64,000 nucleotides of DNA. Origin: Escarpia spicata. Lineage: Eukaryota > Annelida > Polychaeta > Sabellida > Siboglinidae. Positions 45,401-56,040 of this stretch are shown here, one piece after another. The first letter of the stretch is position 1, and each line of letters starts with the position of its first letter. The notes below the pieces were generated by a model that was not told the DNA's origin, ran no database searches, and saw nothing but the letters and a program-made list of their open reading frames with translations. The stretch is from contig OZ023212.1 of NCBI GenBank assembly GCA_963995525.1, positions 10,518,229-10,582,228 of the forward strand. The letters are read 5' to 3'. A program made the translations under genes and the position numbers.

Positions 45401-45922
45401 AATAGTATTGCTGTGATTTAAGCTGCTGTTTTTCTTTTCTTTAACAGCACAAACTGTTTCATTTTTGTTAAACTGCTTAAACTTGCACCATGAAATGACA
45501 CGTGTACTGCATCTACTGAGAGGGATAATCAGCCGTCATTATAGGAACTAAGATGATATATGTATACAATGTACCATCGAATGTATTGTATCATAGCTTT
45601 CATAATAAACCATTATCAAACACACAAACTAACCTTCCACAGTTTCACTACCAGTGTCTTCACTACGGCTGTTTGCAGCAAGACTATTGGTGAAAGACCT
45701 TCCACTAGTCACTGTTGGCATCCACCAACACTCAAGCTTCAGCCATCCTGGGGCGACACCAATGATTTTGACAATCTGAGCTGTCCCAATCACTGAACTA
45801 AGCCTGGCTGCAGCAGCTGGCGAGCTTGCCCCTCTAAGGGCATGGAAGTTGGCCATGATTCGCACTGCTGCCCCCAGCCTTAGTAGTCGGCGCAAACATG
45901 GCCGACACAGTAATGGATTCAT
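30262..45922 (-). CDS. GTPBP6: Mitochondrial HflX-type GTPase, putative GTP-binding protein 6
   Basis: Orthologue of vertebrate GTPBP6, the mitochondrial HflX relative involved in mitoribosome recycling and large-subunit assembly. Eleven coding exons join in phase: 45634-45922, 44913-45020, 43263-43369, 42421-42602, 41647-41736, 40456-40567, 38088-38208, 37174-37382, 32809-32969, 31281-31433 and 30262-30406 (1677 bp, 558 codons plus TAG). An Arg-rich N-terminus from the chosen ATG resembles a mitochondrial presequence. The HflX domain has LYGKGNF and the glycine-rich KQGGGLATLGGAGQ. The G domain has the P-loop GYTNAGKTS (residues about 332-340, split by an intron), DTVGF (about 380) and NKAD (about 449). 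The C-terminus LSWLYKEATV is typical. CAC ACA ACA TCA precedes the ATG after an AG acceptor, so a 5' exon upstream is likely. Confidence 0.95.
30421..30700. repeat. Degenerate AT-rich tandem repeat in the last GTPBP6 intron
   Basis: Eight or so imperfect copies of a unit resembling TATGTTCTTATATAGACAAC followed by AAAA, with variable spacing. Confidence 0.7.
31281..31433 (-). CDS. GTPBP6: GTPBP6 exon 10
   Basis: Encodes ADKDEGQCLKISATTGAGLQ then TLAARVEETI; ISATTGAGL is the G5-type SA box. Acceptor GACAG, donor GTGGGC. Confidence 0.93.
31801..32215. mobile_element. Non-autonomous repeat related to 48.8-49.45 kb
   Basis: Contains two copies of a C-rich module (CAACACCCCCC...GTCTTCTGAT and CAACAGCAACCCCCGCCCCT, then CCGTCTTCCGAT), also found at 49.05-49.33 kb. 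TGGATCCA lies near both ends, followed or preceded by GCCCCCCCAGACT. Non-coding; class not determined. Confidence 0.45.
32809..32969 (-). CDS. GTPBP6: GTPBP6 exon 9, NKxD exon
   Basis: Encodes DVIVHVRDISHPDTSAQKAN then LDNIIEVCNKADLLS with the guanine-specificity NKAD box. Acceptor TTGTAG, donor GTACGT at AAATT; phase 2 matches the next exon. Confidence 0.92.
33656..34320 (+). mobile_element. LINE fragment in GTPBP6 intron 8
   Basis: The plus strand reads AFGLKINIKKTVTMSHGNRE, NFSYLGSIMSKN, KAATTFGRLTNRV, then in another frame LLYGSDTWTTYHKQEFKLNS and FYGELTEGK. This is the post-catalytic region of an invertebrate non-LTR RT. A frame change near 33960 and stops mean it is dead. Confidence 0.82.
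34828..35060 (-). other. Possible exon remnant next to the minisatellite
   Basis: The minus frame reads AGSHVAVPYGCRWYIAKVLK followed by VEDGVYCISVMTPYRGRWKW. The pattern V-A-V-x-Y-x-x-x-W-Y-x-A-x-V resembles a small beta-barrel module found near the C-termini of several invertebrate mobile-element-like proteins. It runs into the 24-bp repeat on its N-terminal side. No function is assigned. Confidence 0.25.
35060..35872. repeat. 24-bp minisatellite
   Basis: About 34 tandem copies of CCTCTCCCCTCTTCTCCACC plus ACTG, with A/C and C/T variants. The unit is a multiple of 3 without stops, so long ORFs of eight-residue repeats appear on both strands. They are composition artefacts. Located in GTPBP6 intron 8. 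Confidence 0.93.
37174..37382 (-). CDS. GTPBP6: GTPBP6 exon 8, G domain
   Basis: Begins GKTSLIKAMTGD, then RDQLFATLDVTAHAGTLPS and YIDTVGFISDIPTSLI with the G3 box. The acceptor GTGAG has a weak polypyrimidine tract; the donor is GTGAGC. Confidence 0.95.
38088..38208 (-). CDS. GTPBP6: GTPBP6 exon 7, start of the P-loop
   Basis: Encodes a basic helix (EKELKIKKALTEIKSQRELL) then EFPIIAVVGYTNA; the P-loop is completed in the next exon. Acceptor CCACAG, donor GTGTCT. Confidence 0.95.
38572..39259. mobile_element. 688-bp TIR element in GTPBP6 intron 6
   Basis: Terminal inverted repeats of 20 bp: TAAGGCCAGACACCACAGGT at the left and the reverse complement TAAGGCCAGACACGGCAGGT at the right (18 of 20 match). 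They start and end in TA, suggesting a TA target. No ORF of note. A MITE or internally deleted DNA transposon. Confidence 0.7.
39437..40322. mobile_element. 854-bp insertion with terminal direct repeats and 16-bp flanking duplication
   Basis: AAATAATACGTTGTAA occurs at 39437-39452 and again at 40307-40322. Inside it, the first and last 70-odd bases are direct repeats (39451-39525 and 40237-40311, two differences seen) starting AATCTCTTTAATAAACG. The interior carries only a short minus ORF (39882-39667) of unknown affinity. The layout could be a TRIM-like LTR relic, a Penelope-like element or another TPRT product; no superfamily is assigned. Within GTPBP6 intron 6. Confidence 0.6.
40456..40567 (-). 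CDS. GTPBP6: GTPBP6 exon 6, HflX glycine-rich segment
   Basis: Encodes SRLRGMHDHSLDKQGGGLAT then LGGAGQTFFEQRQRLLQ, the family's glycine-rich segment before the G domain. Acceptor TTGCAG, donor GTACGC. Confidence 0.94.
41647..41736 (-). CDS. GTPBP6: GTPBP6 exon 5
   Basis: Encodes YTMVLQIFKVRACTKEAKLQ then VALAEIPFY; ARTKEAxLQVALAE is conserved in HflX proteins. Acceptor CTGCAG, donor GTGAGT. Confidence 0.95.
42213..42278. repeat. Perfect 29-bp hairpin in GTPBP6 intron 4
   Basis: The left arm 42213-42241 starts TGATGATTTAATTTAATCAC and is perfectly complementary to 42250-42278, with an 8-nt loop TTTAAACT. Confidence 0.9.
42421..42602 (-). CDS. GTPBP6: GTPBP6 exon 4
   Basis: Contains KKYLYGKGNFAEITQRI of the HflX N-terminal domain and ends KVPVYD. 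Acceptor TTTCAG, donor GTGCGT. Confidence 0.94.
43263..43369 (-). CDS. GTPBP6: GTPBP6 exon 3
   Basis: Encodes VKWGPKKASLTTAELQLFEA followed by CALVESLPKWTVVEK. Acceptor TTTCAG, donor GTCAGG, phases 1 and 0. Confidence 0.93.
43426..44580. mobile_element. 1.15-kb TIR element in GTPBP6 intron 2
   Basis: 25-bp terminal inverted repeats sharing ACACTGATTTT, about 20 of 25 matching (left 43426-43450, right 44556-44580). Subterminal zones carry repeated TTCCGTTTCA motifs at the left and related motifs at the right. No transposase ORF. A non-autonomous DNA transposon is the likely nature; the superfamily is unknown. Confidence 0.6.
44913..45020 (-). CDS. GTPBP6: GTPBP6 exon 2
   Basis: Encodes FEVDENLLSDKKYGELY then LLPSGGHRVFILQP, aligned with the LLPAGTQRV region of the human protein. 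Acceptor TTGTAG, donor GTTTGT. Confidence 0.9.
45634..45922 (-). CDS. GTPBP6: GTPBP6 coding exon 1 (presequence)
   Basis: Starts MNPLLCRPCLRRLLRLG, a basic amphipathic presequence, and ends SEDTGSETVE plus one base before donor GTTAGT. The acceptor CACAG at 45935 implies an unidentified upstream exon that could be untranslated. Confidence 0.8.
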
Positions 45923-45959
45923 TGATGTTGTGTGCTGTGAAAACAAAACAACTGCCAAA

Positions 45960-48817
45960 AATTATTGATATGCCAACTTCCTATAAATATATATGTACAG
46001 TGGTATATTATTACGTCTTCAGACTGTGAAACTCACTTCCATCAAACTCCTTCAAAGCCCAGTCCCTTCCAGTCTTCAGGTCCTCCATGAAGAACTTGTT
46101 GCCTACCCAACAGTAGCCCCAATCATTGTGATGTGTATCTTTTACCCAGCGGTACTGCATATTCAGAATATTTTTATTCTAAATGATTATGTTTCCGAAC
46201 TGTGTAACATGTAACTTTTTTAAACCCATGTGCACCCCCACAGGCCCCAACTATGGAGTTATTCCTCGACTGTCGAAGTTTCTACAATAACCTGAAAAAG
46301 AAGGGTGCAACAACTAATTGATTGCGTCAGATGTAAGATGTAATGATGTAATTCTAAGATGTACTTTCTGATGATTTATATGCAAAATGAGGTATTTGAC
46401 ATTTGTACTGTCAATTGGTAAACAAGTTTACAACAAGTTTAACAACATTCCAAACTGTCAACAGACAACAGCTGAATCTTTGCTAAAATTTCACTTACAA
46501 GCATCAACCAAATAACATTTTACTTTTCATACAACTAACAGCAACACACATTTTCTGGGAGTAACTCCAAAAAGTTATATTTAAAGAAATAATTGTCGGA
46601 CCCTCATACTCTATTTGTCTTTAGCCTAAGTCTAGTTGACTGGGACAAGCAAGAATTGCTTGCCTGCCTTTGCCTGGGCATTGCCACTGTGGCACTGGCT
46701 TTGCCTCTGGGTATGGGGGGATTGTTTTGTATTCACACTTCACTCCAGACTACGGTCACTATACATGTAACCTTCCTGAATTGTTCTGGGGGTGTCCAAC
46801 TTTTTTTGAAGAAAAAAATATCTGGGACTGTAGGCTTTTATGAGCAGTTGGATGCTGTTGGCGAGATGAGGGAGTGCACTGGTGCAGCTGAAAATCCCAG
46901 ACAATGTTCCCGTAACTGTCACCGCGGGGAAGGGGTTTTGCAATGGACGGCATTTATATAGGGGTGAATAGTTCGCAAAGACGGTGTGCCGTGAGGGGTC
47001 GCGAACGAGTCAGGGGAGATTCCCAGTTCATTTCCGGTTTGGGTCTTGGCTATCTTCAGGAGTTTGTTGGTGAAAGTTGTGAGTGCAGTCATTAAAACAC
47101 TCGTTTTGTAATAAATACAGATTTGTGTGTCCCGAAAAGTTGGCATTGTGAACACACTGGTTGGAGGATCTATAGTATTGGTGACCATGATAATTGGAGT
47201 TGGCATCTAAATGGAGCAGTTGTGGTGTTAAAAGGTTAGCGAGCGGCTCAGGATGGCCGGTAAGGTTTCACACACTTCTATAATATAGAATTAGAACTTA
47301 GACTTAGAAGCATGTTTAAATCACATACAAATATGATACAATATTATTGTATGTGGTGTAAACAGAGAAAACGACACGAGCGCACGTGGTGGCAATGACA
47401 AAATTAGACCAAGTCTGACTCTGAGAGATGGACTTGGAGATCCCAAGACCAGTGTCAGTGTCACGTGAGTGTTGTGCGAGTGCAGTTGAGGTTTTTAGTG
47501 AGCCTGACATTCGATTCTCCTGGCCTGGATTGAGCCAGTGCCAATGCCCTGGAGGCTGGACCGCTGCCGCGGCGCTGAGCATTGACACATCAACAACATA
47601 TCACATCAACAACTTAACATTAATACTTTACTACAGCGATGTGGGTGTTACTGACACTGAAGGTAGCTGTGTAAATACGGGCCTACATCGGTGGATAACA
47701 CACGTCCTTCTTCGTTTACTCCATATTGGAAACGGCGCAAAACTCCGTCGTGCAACATCTGATTTTAGATCACCCGATATACCAAGACGATTATACAAAA
47801 TATGCCACCAGATGTCTTCACTATCAGCAATACTCGGTTTGGCGCCTCTGGTTTGGCGCCACGAAGTTTGCGGTGCGAGCGCCTCTAGGCATCCTCGCGA
47901 GGATGCCTCTAAGGAAAGAATCGAGAAACATATTAGCACGCACACACAAGCACTCGCGCACACACTCGCACGCATAGATACACCCATGCACGAACACAAG
48001 TGTCTTTTATAGCGAAATAGGCCTATATTCTCGCGTAGGGGGCCTATACGCTGTGCTTTAGGTATTACCTTTATCAGTATTATGTCCTGTTTAACAAAAG
48101 TGTCGTTTAATATTTTAGAACTTTCCTCTAAAAACCTCCACTGGTGGCCGAACCAAATGTTGTAGTCGATATTTTAAATTTTGTCGCTACCGCGCCACCG
48201 CAATTTCAGCTTATTATTATTATAACAAACGGTATAGCTAGGGGGCACTGCCGCGTGGGCCCTAGGCCCCCTGGATCCGCCTATGCCTTTTGAGTTATGG
48301 TCACCAGTACATTGCCTTTTTATAGTGCAATTGGCTATTTTCCACAAAGACTTTGATCCCAACTAGATTGTTCTCTCAATAAATCAGCATGTTAAAGAAA
48401 GCGTGTCTTCTTTACCGTTGACAGTGCCCTTTCAAGACTTTGTCCTTGTATTTATATTGTCCATTATATGCATGAAAGAACAATGCATCACAAGAAAGTA
48501 CATGACGTGGGAGGATTGGAGAGCAAGTTGATTTGACTGAGGGGTAGGGTAGGATGAGGAATGAAGCCCCCCCCTTAAGGAAAAATGGGCATAGTTATTC
48601 GTAAACTTGTCATTTTTACGTCCTGGTGCTGTTACACAGTTGCCGTGTGGTTAAGTTATGATTGTTCATAGCATTATTGACATTTGACAACAATAACTTT
48701 TATAATAATTAACTACAAATATTGTCCTGAGGGCAAGACGTCCCCTTGTGTGAAGCATGAGGCCCCCGTTGGCTCCATGAAATATACTTGTATTCAACAT
48801 GAAAATGGTGTATATAT
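45960..48817. other. Upstream of GTPBP6; no gene recognised
   Basis: Several overlapping ORFs on both strands (46593-46961, 46919-47206, 47428-48012) have no motif I recognise. 47700-47930 is relatively GC- and CpG-rich, including TTTGGCGCC pairs and CACGCACACAC runs. It could hold the GTPBP6 promoter or 5' exon; this is position-based inference only. Confidence 0.3.
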
Positions 48818-49454
48818 GCATAGGCGCAGGAACGGGGGGGGGGCAGACATGGTTCTGCCCCCCCCCCCATTAAATGTGAGTGTGATTGTTTTTGTGGCAA
48901 GCGTCAATGGCGGATGGAAATCTAAATTTCAAGACACGATTGATGTGTGTCTGTGTCGACTGTTAAAGGTTTGTGCTATTGGAGGACAGACATGTGGTTT
49001 TCTGCCCCTCCTCTCAGTAATAGGCGGCGCGGCGGCGAAATGTTTTTCCAAAGCACCCTCCACCCTCACCCCCCCCCCCCCCCCCCTCCTCCCCGTCTTG
49101 GGATATCATCATTTCAGCCGAGACAGCGGAGACAAGCTGGAGAAGGTAAATTGACAGCAGCGGCGCGGCGTAAAGAATAACATTTTCAACAACACTGTCC
49201 CCCGTGTCCGGATGTCAGGAGTTCACAACCGAGGCAGCGGAGAAGGTGGAGTTACAGCGGCACAGCGGCGAAAACATTCCAACAGCACCCCCTCCCCTCC
49301 CCCCGTCTTCCGATGTTGTCACAGTTGAGCCAACCGAGATAGCCACAAGGTGAAGGAAGATGTGAAGATCTGCGGCGGCAAATTTTTTTTCAGGATTGCT
49401 GAAGCTCCGGTATACCCCCACCCCAATATGAATTTCGTTCCCGCGCCACTGTGT
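48818..49454. mobile_element. TIR-like repeat with poly-G/poly-C hairpin and C-rich modules
   Basis: Left end CATAGGCGCAGGAACG and right end with reverse complement CAGTGGCGCGGGAACG form imperfect 16-bp inverted termini. Inside are a G10...C11 hairpin (48834-48868), a long C run near 49071-49086, and two to three copies of the module shared with 31.9-32.1 kb. No coding capacity is evident. Confidence 0.5.
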
Positions 49455-51965
49455 TATTGTTTTATCTCATCTAAAATATGCATCTAACCTATAGTGTATG
49501 ATACTTCTTCATTGTTAGGTATGACATTACATGCATACAGATCATGTAACTTTAGAACAATTCAAGTTATGTAACGGTATGCAACTAGCAATTAGCACTG
49601 TCGTTCAGTCACTATCGTACTCGTAGTTTGGATATATGAGACTTGGCAGTCCTTGTGTTCTGCCATTGTTGGCCTATTTCTGACACAACTGTCAATATCA
49701 CCTTCCGAGATATGCTAATTTGAGATACGCTGTCCATGGCCGGCTCGCCGCAAATGACGCACGGCCAATCCTGCTCTCACTGCTGGTGGTGGCGCTTCTT
49801 CTCTTTGATTTCGTCATTGCGATCTTGCTTCTGTTGTTCATCCCTCGTGACTTCCCCTTTGGCTTCCCCACAGGCTTCGCTATTTTGGTACGCCTTCCAA
49901 TATAGCTAACTCTTGGTCAACAAGTTTGCTCTTGTCAGGAGACGAAGTCAACACCGCGACTGTTTCTGCAAAACGTGACATCGGGCATGGACAGTATAGT
50001 TTTGGTCTTGGTGGGAGTTTCTCTTTAAGGTAATTTCCAACTGGTGTCGATGGCAATTAAAGCTGTCGATGATCCGATGGTTGACGACAAAGTTGTCGAC
50101 GATATTCATCAGTATGTGGCAAGGCTGTTGATGATAACAGGAACAAGAACAGGAACAGGAAATATTTATTTATCCCCTGATTAACTGTAGACGCTGTCGT
50201 AGGAACCAATTATAAATTAATTTCAGCGATTATTTAATTTATATAAAAACGAAAATCCATAGTAAAATTAGTTCATGCATCGATCACTGCAAGATAAATG
50301 TATAGGTTAAGGTGTCCACATATCTCACGTACTAACTAATAACTATGCAAACAGTCCGTTTTTAAATTAAGCAATTTGTAATGAAGGAGGCGGCAAGGCT
50401 GTTGATGACCCGGCGGTCGACAGCAAAGTGTCCTCATCAGTAGCCACAGAGGCAACGTCGTCGATCCTCATTGGTGAAATTGTCTGCAGACAATGTTAAT
50501 TCCCACGCGAATATTAATAATTATTATTGTCCCATTTTGAAACGATGAATGAAGTTATATACAATATACGATACATATTATAACAAGTGAATGACGTTAA
50601 GCGTATGTTTCAGTAAACCTACAAACGCAAACATATTACATAAAACAAGCACGAAACGTTAAAAAAAATGCACATATTTTCGAAACGTGTATTTTGTCTG
50701 TGTCAGTTTTTTTGTTTGGGGGAAGCAAAGTAGTCACTTAATGGCAACAGTGCGTTTGTCCACAAGAGACAGACATGAAGCACGTATAACCTTGGAAATC
50801 AAGGGGGGCTTCTTAACCAACAGGTGTGGGTGGAAATCGAGGTATCCTGGGGTCCTGGAGGTGTTTTTGGCGGCCGTCAAGGGGGTTCAATTGGAGGTTT
50901 CTGGACAACTTCAAACATTTTGAAGATCGCCGCAAAAAATATTCAACCGAACAAATTAATATTTTGGGTGGTCTGAGCCAACAATAGCTTCACCATATTT
51001 ATAATAGCGCATATCGATTGTAGGTATAATAAGAAATAATATACCATTTACAGAATTTAAATATCTTCATTCAGTCAAAAATTATGACAATTTGAATTTT
51101 TAGAAAATGATACAAAATCTGTGACCTCTGCACAGCCTGCTGTGTAGCATACGTTCATACCGGGAACTGGATCACTGCATTGAAATGCAGTTAAAACCTG
51201 CTATAACATTATCACTTGGCAAAATATATTTGTAAAAGTATTTCTCCCAACAGTTGTCCTCAATATGGTGACATCTTGAGATGAGTATGACTTTGAGATG
51301 ACATTTTATGTTCGATATTACCTAAATTTGGTTTATTTACAGGATTATTTGTCCAAATTTAAGTACGTTTTCTATTCAACTGTCTTCGATGGCCCAGTAA
51401 ATATTTGTCTACACCCACGAGGGACTTGTACCCTTAACATTTACCATTTTCATGTGAAACCTTTCTGTAATCCAATTATTTGACTATATTTACTGATTGG
51501 TTTTATAATTGTTTTTCATTTTATTGATTTTTTAAATATATATGTCCTAGCACTAGCAGGAAAATGAAATACATTTTGGACCAATGCAAGTCCTTATTAG
51601 GGTGAGAGTAACAGATTATATATATATATATATATATATGTTATATATATATATATATTATTACAGTATATAGACTAAATTATATACAGTAATAGTTTAA
51701 TGGCTGTATTGGTAAAATGCCGTAACTTTTGTGTTTACTTCTATAATTTGTCTAGTGTTTACATACAGATTAATTAAGGTCATTAATAATAAAAACAAGT
51801 CATGTATTATTAAAACTAACCAAATAAATAAGTTAATATTAGTTGATTAACACAACCAAACACATTTCAATGAATGGCCATAACATCTATCATTGTGAAG
51901 ATGTGTGTATATTTGTTGCAGATGCTGAAGCATGCAACACAGCGAGAACATGTCTAGCTTTAACA
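49455..51965. other. 2.5 kb without recognised genes
   Basis: AT-rich sequence. Imperfect repeats around GGCAAGGCTGTTGATGA occur near 50120 and 50392. A TA-rich microsatellite lies at 51617-51660. Small ORFs show no family resemblance. Confidence 0.4.
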
Positions 51966-52683
<718 letters not shown>

Positions 52684-52702
52684 CATAGGCCATAGGGATA
52701 CA

Positions 52703-52830
52703 GGTGAATTCGGCCCACGGTGAATTCGGCCCACATCGCTTGGTGAATTCGGCCAATAACTCTGGTGAATTCGGCCCACGGTGAATTCAGCCTGGTGAAT
52801 TCGGCCCACCCACCTCGCTTGGTAGAATTC
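52703..52830. repeat. Left array of GGTGAATTCGGCCCAC motifs
   Basis: Seven copies, some truncated or with one change, partly separated by short spacers such as ATCGCTT and AATAACTCT. Confidence 0.9.
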
Positions 52831-52850
52831 GGCCTCAGAGCACGGGTACA

Positions 52851-52985
52851 GGTCAAAACGGCGACAGATCCAAAACGGCGACAACCAAAACGGCGACAGT
52901 TCCAAAATGGCGACACACCAAAACGGCGACACACTAAAACGGCGACAAACCAAATCGGTGACAAGCCAAAACGGCGACAAACTAA
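52851..52985. repeat. Array of CAAAACGGCGACA motifs
   Basis: About nine copies with short variable linkers. No inverted partner was found at the right end. Confidence 0.9.
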
Positions 52986-54549
52986 TAAACATATTCCAGT
53001 ACAGAAAATGATACACATCAACGAATTGCTAAATCTATAAATAATGCTGATAGAGATGTCATAAAAAACTGCCATCATTCACTTGTAACAAGGTCTACCA
53101 ACTCAGTACGGTGACGTCATCCAATGCTGTGCCTGTGTACAACTTTGACTGCCGGCAGCCTGCTGATGACTGCCGTGGCGTGACACGTTTCACGTAGGCA
53201 TATCATTATGTCTGCATATGTCAGTCAACAGCAATAAGTTATTACAGCGGCCAAACATATCAGTGTCATTAATGCGTGTCTAGACATTAATGGAATATAT
53301 AGGTGTAGAATTATATAATTTAACAAGATTGCCATCCAGAAAATTACTCTGGATGGCAGTTGGACAAGGAAGCCTTTTGGCTTATCGAGAGTCCAATACT
53401 TTTTATCTACATGTATCCCGCCTTTTTAAGGTGTGTGTCGATTTTATTTTTAAACATATTCATGCTACTAGCACCAACACAATTATAATGAAATAAATAA
53501 ATGAGTATTATAATTGTCCCAATTACAATATAAAACTATCATATTTTATTCACAGTTTTCCATTCGAATACAACAATTTAACTTTGTCATTGATTGTTAG
53601 TAATAGTTATAATGTTTCCCGCTGTATTTTGTAAATGTAGAAAGTCGTTGGATGATTATTGGCTATTCACTGCCGCTGTCTTTCTCACGGTGTTGCTCCA
53701 CAGACGTAAACAATTGGGCATGCCTGGCCTTGAATACACTTTAACAGCTGTAATTAACACAATGTAACTTATTGGATGTTGCAAAACAAGCATCCCTTTG
53801 AAGTGCTAACCAACGACATAAACTGCCGACAGGAGTTACAGTGTAGCAACTACCGACTTCACACTTTCTTAACTGACACAAATCAAAGATAAATCACAAG
53901 ATAAAATATATTTATTCACAGACTACATTCACTTACAACTGTTTTGGTAGTGGTGACATGCATACATTATGCTAAAAACATAATACATACTTAACATATG
54001 TAAACAATATAATAAATTATGTATGTAAAAGTAAGTGAGCAGGTATACTGGATGGAAATATGATACTGAAGAATTGGAGAAGGGGTTGTGGTATCAGGAC
54101 CCAGGGGGAGCATTTTGTTGATGTTAAAAAGACCCCAAAGTGATGATGCCACAATACGTAATCAATATTAGAATGTGGTATGATATACAATTTAAAACGA
54201 ACATATTTACAATATGAAAGACACGCATCAATACCTGATACTTATTTTTACCGATGATATACAGAACACATTGATTTTTGAAACTGGCAACAGTTATTAG
54301 CATATATTGCAATAGTTTGCATAATCTCGTAACATTACGACATTAGTAGTATATAGACGGGGCAGAGCCTCGCCCCGCCCCTTTTTGACCTACTTTAGGC
54401 CTAACTCCATGCATAAAAAACGTCCTTATCTTTTTCGGGAACCTACTTATAAAAAAAGATCAAAGGGTTTTGTGTAACCTGAGAGAAATCGGGAACCTAC
54501 TTATAAAAAACGTGATTGATGGCCTGTCACTTTTGATTGATGATATTGA

Positions 54550-54650
54550 GGTGCCATCTAGCGATTATCCCAGTGATTAGTTTAGCCCTAGCGATCAACG
54601 TCCCACCCCTAGCGATCAACGACGTAACGTTCCTAGCGATCAACCTCAAA
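54550..54650. repeat. TAGCGATCAACG short repeats
   Basis: Three clear copies of CCTAGCGATCAACG (or CAACC) plus a weaker fourth, just 3' of the minus-strand ORF stop at 54666. Confidence 0.8.
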
Positions 54651-54665
54651 CCGAGATAAAACCAC

Positions 54666-55030
54666 TCATAGACGCCGACGCCGGCGCCGGATTCCGTACA
54701 CACGAGTAGGCCGACCCGCGCGATAGCCGAGCATATGCACGTACGGACAGCCTTCATTGACCTCGCAGGCACCGCATCGATCGCGCGCCATCTCCAGTAT
54801 CATCTCACCGAGGTGTTCGGCGAGAAGAGACATTGCGTGTCGTTCATATCGACAAGCCAACTGACCCCGCCCCGTCTCGACGACGTGTCGTTGTATCACT
54901 TCCGACGGTGATGGATTCCAACAACACGACGGCACGATCTGGTGCAGACTTTCGTAAGCCGGCGGTGCACAAAGCGCCTCCTCGATGATAGCATCCAACG
55001 CGTTATCGACGACGCCCGCGCATCCCTACA
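54666..55030 (-). CDS. Hypothetical Cys-containing protein in the CpG-rich cassette
   Basis: Open frame from an AG acceptor-like site (TGCTGTAG, at about 55030) to TGA; the first ATG is at 54998, giving 110 codons. It contains a CRYERH segment, a C-x2-C-x5-C cluster (CGACEVNEGC) and ends in six arginines before a final Leu. Codon and base use (CpG-rich) differ sharply from the AT-rich surroundings. It faces the plus-strand ORF at 55315 divergently. No family is recognised. It may be an exon, a complete small gene or a remnant. Confidence 0.35.
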
Positions 55031-55099
55031 GCATAAAGCATGTCCTAGCGTCAGCAAGGCGCGTATACACGGCGCCTACAAACATACATTATAATTAAA

Positions 55100-55204
55100 C
55101 TTCCCAGTCCCACGGCGATCGTGCGCACGACCGTAACGCGTGCGCATACTTTGCACGCGCCTCATCGTCGTACTTCAGTAGTAGTCTCTCGAACGCGAAT
55201 TATT
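55100..55204 (-). other. Short coding-like stretch in the CpG-rich cassette
   Basis: The minus frame after a TAA reads FERLLLKYDDEARAKYAHAL and ends SPWDWEV before TAA. No ATG is present. It looks protein-like in composition but is too short to classify. Confidence 0.2.
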
Positions 55205-55314
55205 TAGTACATTTTCCTATACGTAATTACTTTTATTTAATTGTCAAATGCGTTATTCACAGAAACCACCTGCCACGCCCTATCATACTGCCGACACGGA
55301 GAAACGCCGACGAT

Positions 55315-55770
55315 ATGCCTGTCTGTCGCGTCCCCGCCGTGCCACGCGCACCAACTCCCGTCGACTTCCGGGGGTCAGAAGACGATGATCCAACCGTCTT
55401 CCCGGGATTGACAGACGACGAATTCATCGCCACTACCCCCCACCCGTTCATAGTCGACAGGGCTTCGGATGACAACGATGATTATGCCGGCGGTCTCGTC
55501 TCGTCGTTTTCCGTACGCGGGGCCGATGGGTCATGGTACACGCCTGTCCCCGCTAACGAACTATACGAGCGACGCGGCTTTAACTTGCCGTTAGTGCCAG
55601 CCGGTCGCTCGACGTTATTGCAACGACAGTTTGACGCGGACCGTTCACGAACAGCACGGCTACCACACTTGAGCCAAGCTCAGGGCCGCCCGCCTGGTTC
55701 ACGTCGTCAGTCGGATGATACATTCTTACAGCTTCAGAAGTACCTGCTCAATGAAACAATGAGGGAGTAG
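55315..55770 (+). CDS. Hypothetical acidic/proline-rich protein in the CpG-rich cassette
   Basis: A 151-codon ORF starting ATGCCTGTCTGTCGC and ending TAG. It is rich in Asp, Pro and Arg, with an acidic segment SEDDDPTVFPGLTDDEF and a C-terminus QLQKYLLNETMRE, and looks largely disordered. An AG acceptor-like site lies about 55 bp upstream (TTATTCACAG). The last 13 codons fall in the first copy of a 119-bp tandem repeat. CpG-rich composition is unlike the flanks. I recognise no family; cellular, transposon or viral origin are all possible. Confidence 0.35.
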   Translation: MPVCRVPAVPRAPTPVDFRGSEDDDPTVFPGLTDDEFIATTPHPFIVDRASDDNDDYAGGLVSSFSVRGADGSWYTPVPANELYERRGFNLPLVPAGRSTLLQRQFDADRSRTARLPHLSQAQGRPPGSRRQSDDTFLQLQKYLLNETMRE

Positions 55771-56040
55771 CAGGCCAGTTACCCCACTGTGTCCCTTCAC
55801 ACAACAAATAATATTGTAGTAAACAAGAAGCCGGCAAACAACTACATTCGCTTCAGAAGTATCTGCTCAATGAAACAATGACGGACTAGCAAGCCACTTA
55901 CCCCACTGTGTCCCTTCACACAACAAATAATATTGTAGTAAACAAGAAGCCGGCAAACAACTACATTCGCTTCAGAAGTATCTGCTCAATGAAACAATGA
56001 CGGAGTAGCAAGCCACTTACCCCATTGTGTCCCATCACAA
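55731..56040. repeat. 119-bp tandem duplication, about 2.6 copies
   Basis: GCTTCAGAAGTA starts at 55731, 55850 and 55969; the copies are nearly identical. The first copy includes the end of the plus-strand ORF. Confidence 0.9.

Noticed and set aside
46593..48012. ORFs upstream of GTPBP6 as host genes
   Set aside because: Overlapping frames on both strands, no recognised domains, and no consistent splice structure.
52703..52830. Cloning-adaptor contamination (GAATTC-containing motif)
   Set aside because: The motif is 16 bp, varied, and recurs inverted 4.3 kb away at a second array; it does not match a standard linker.
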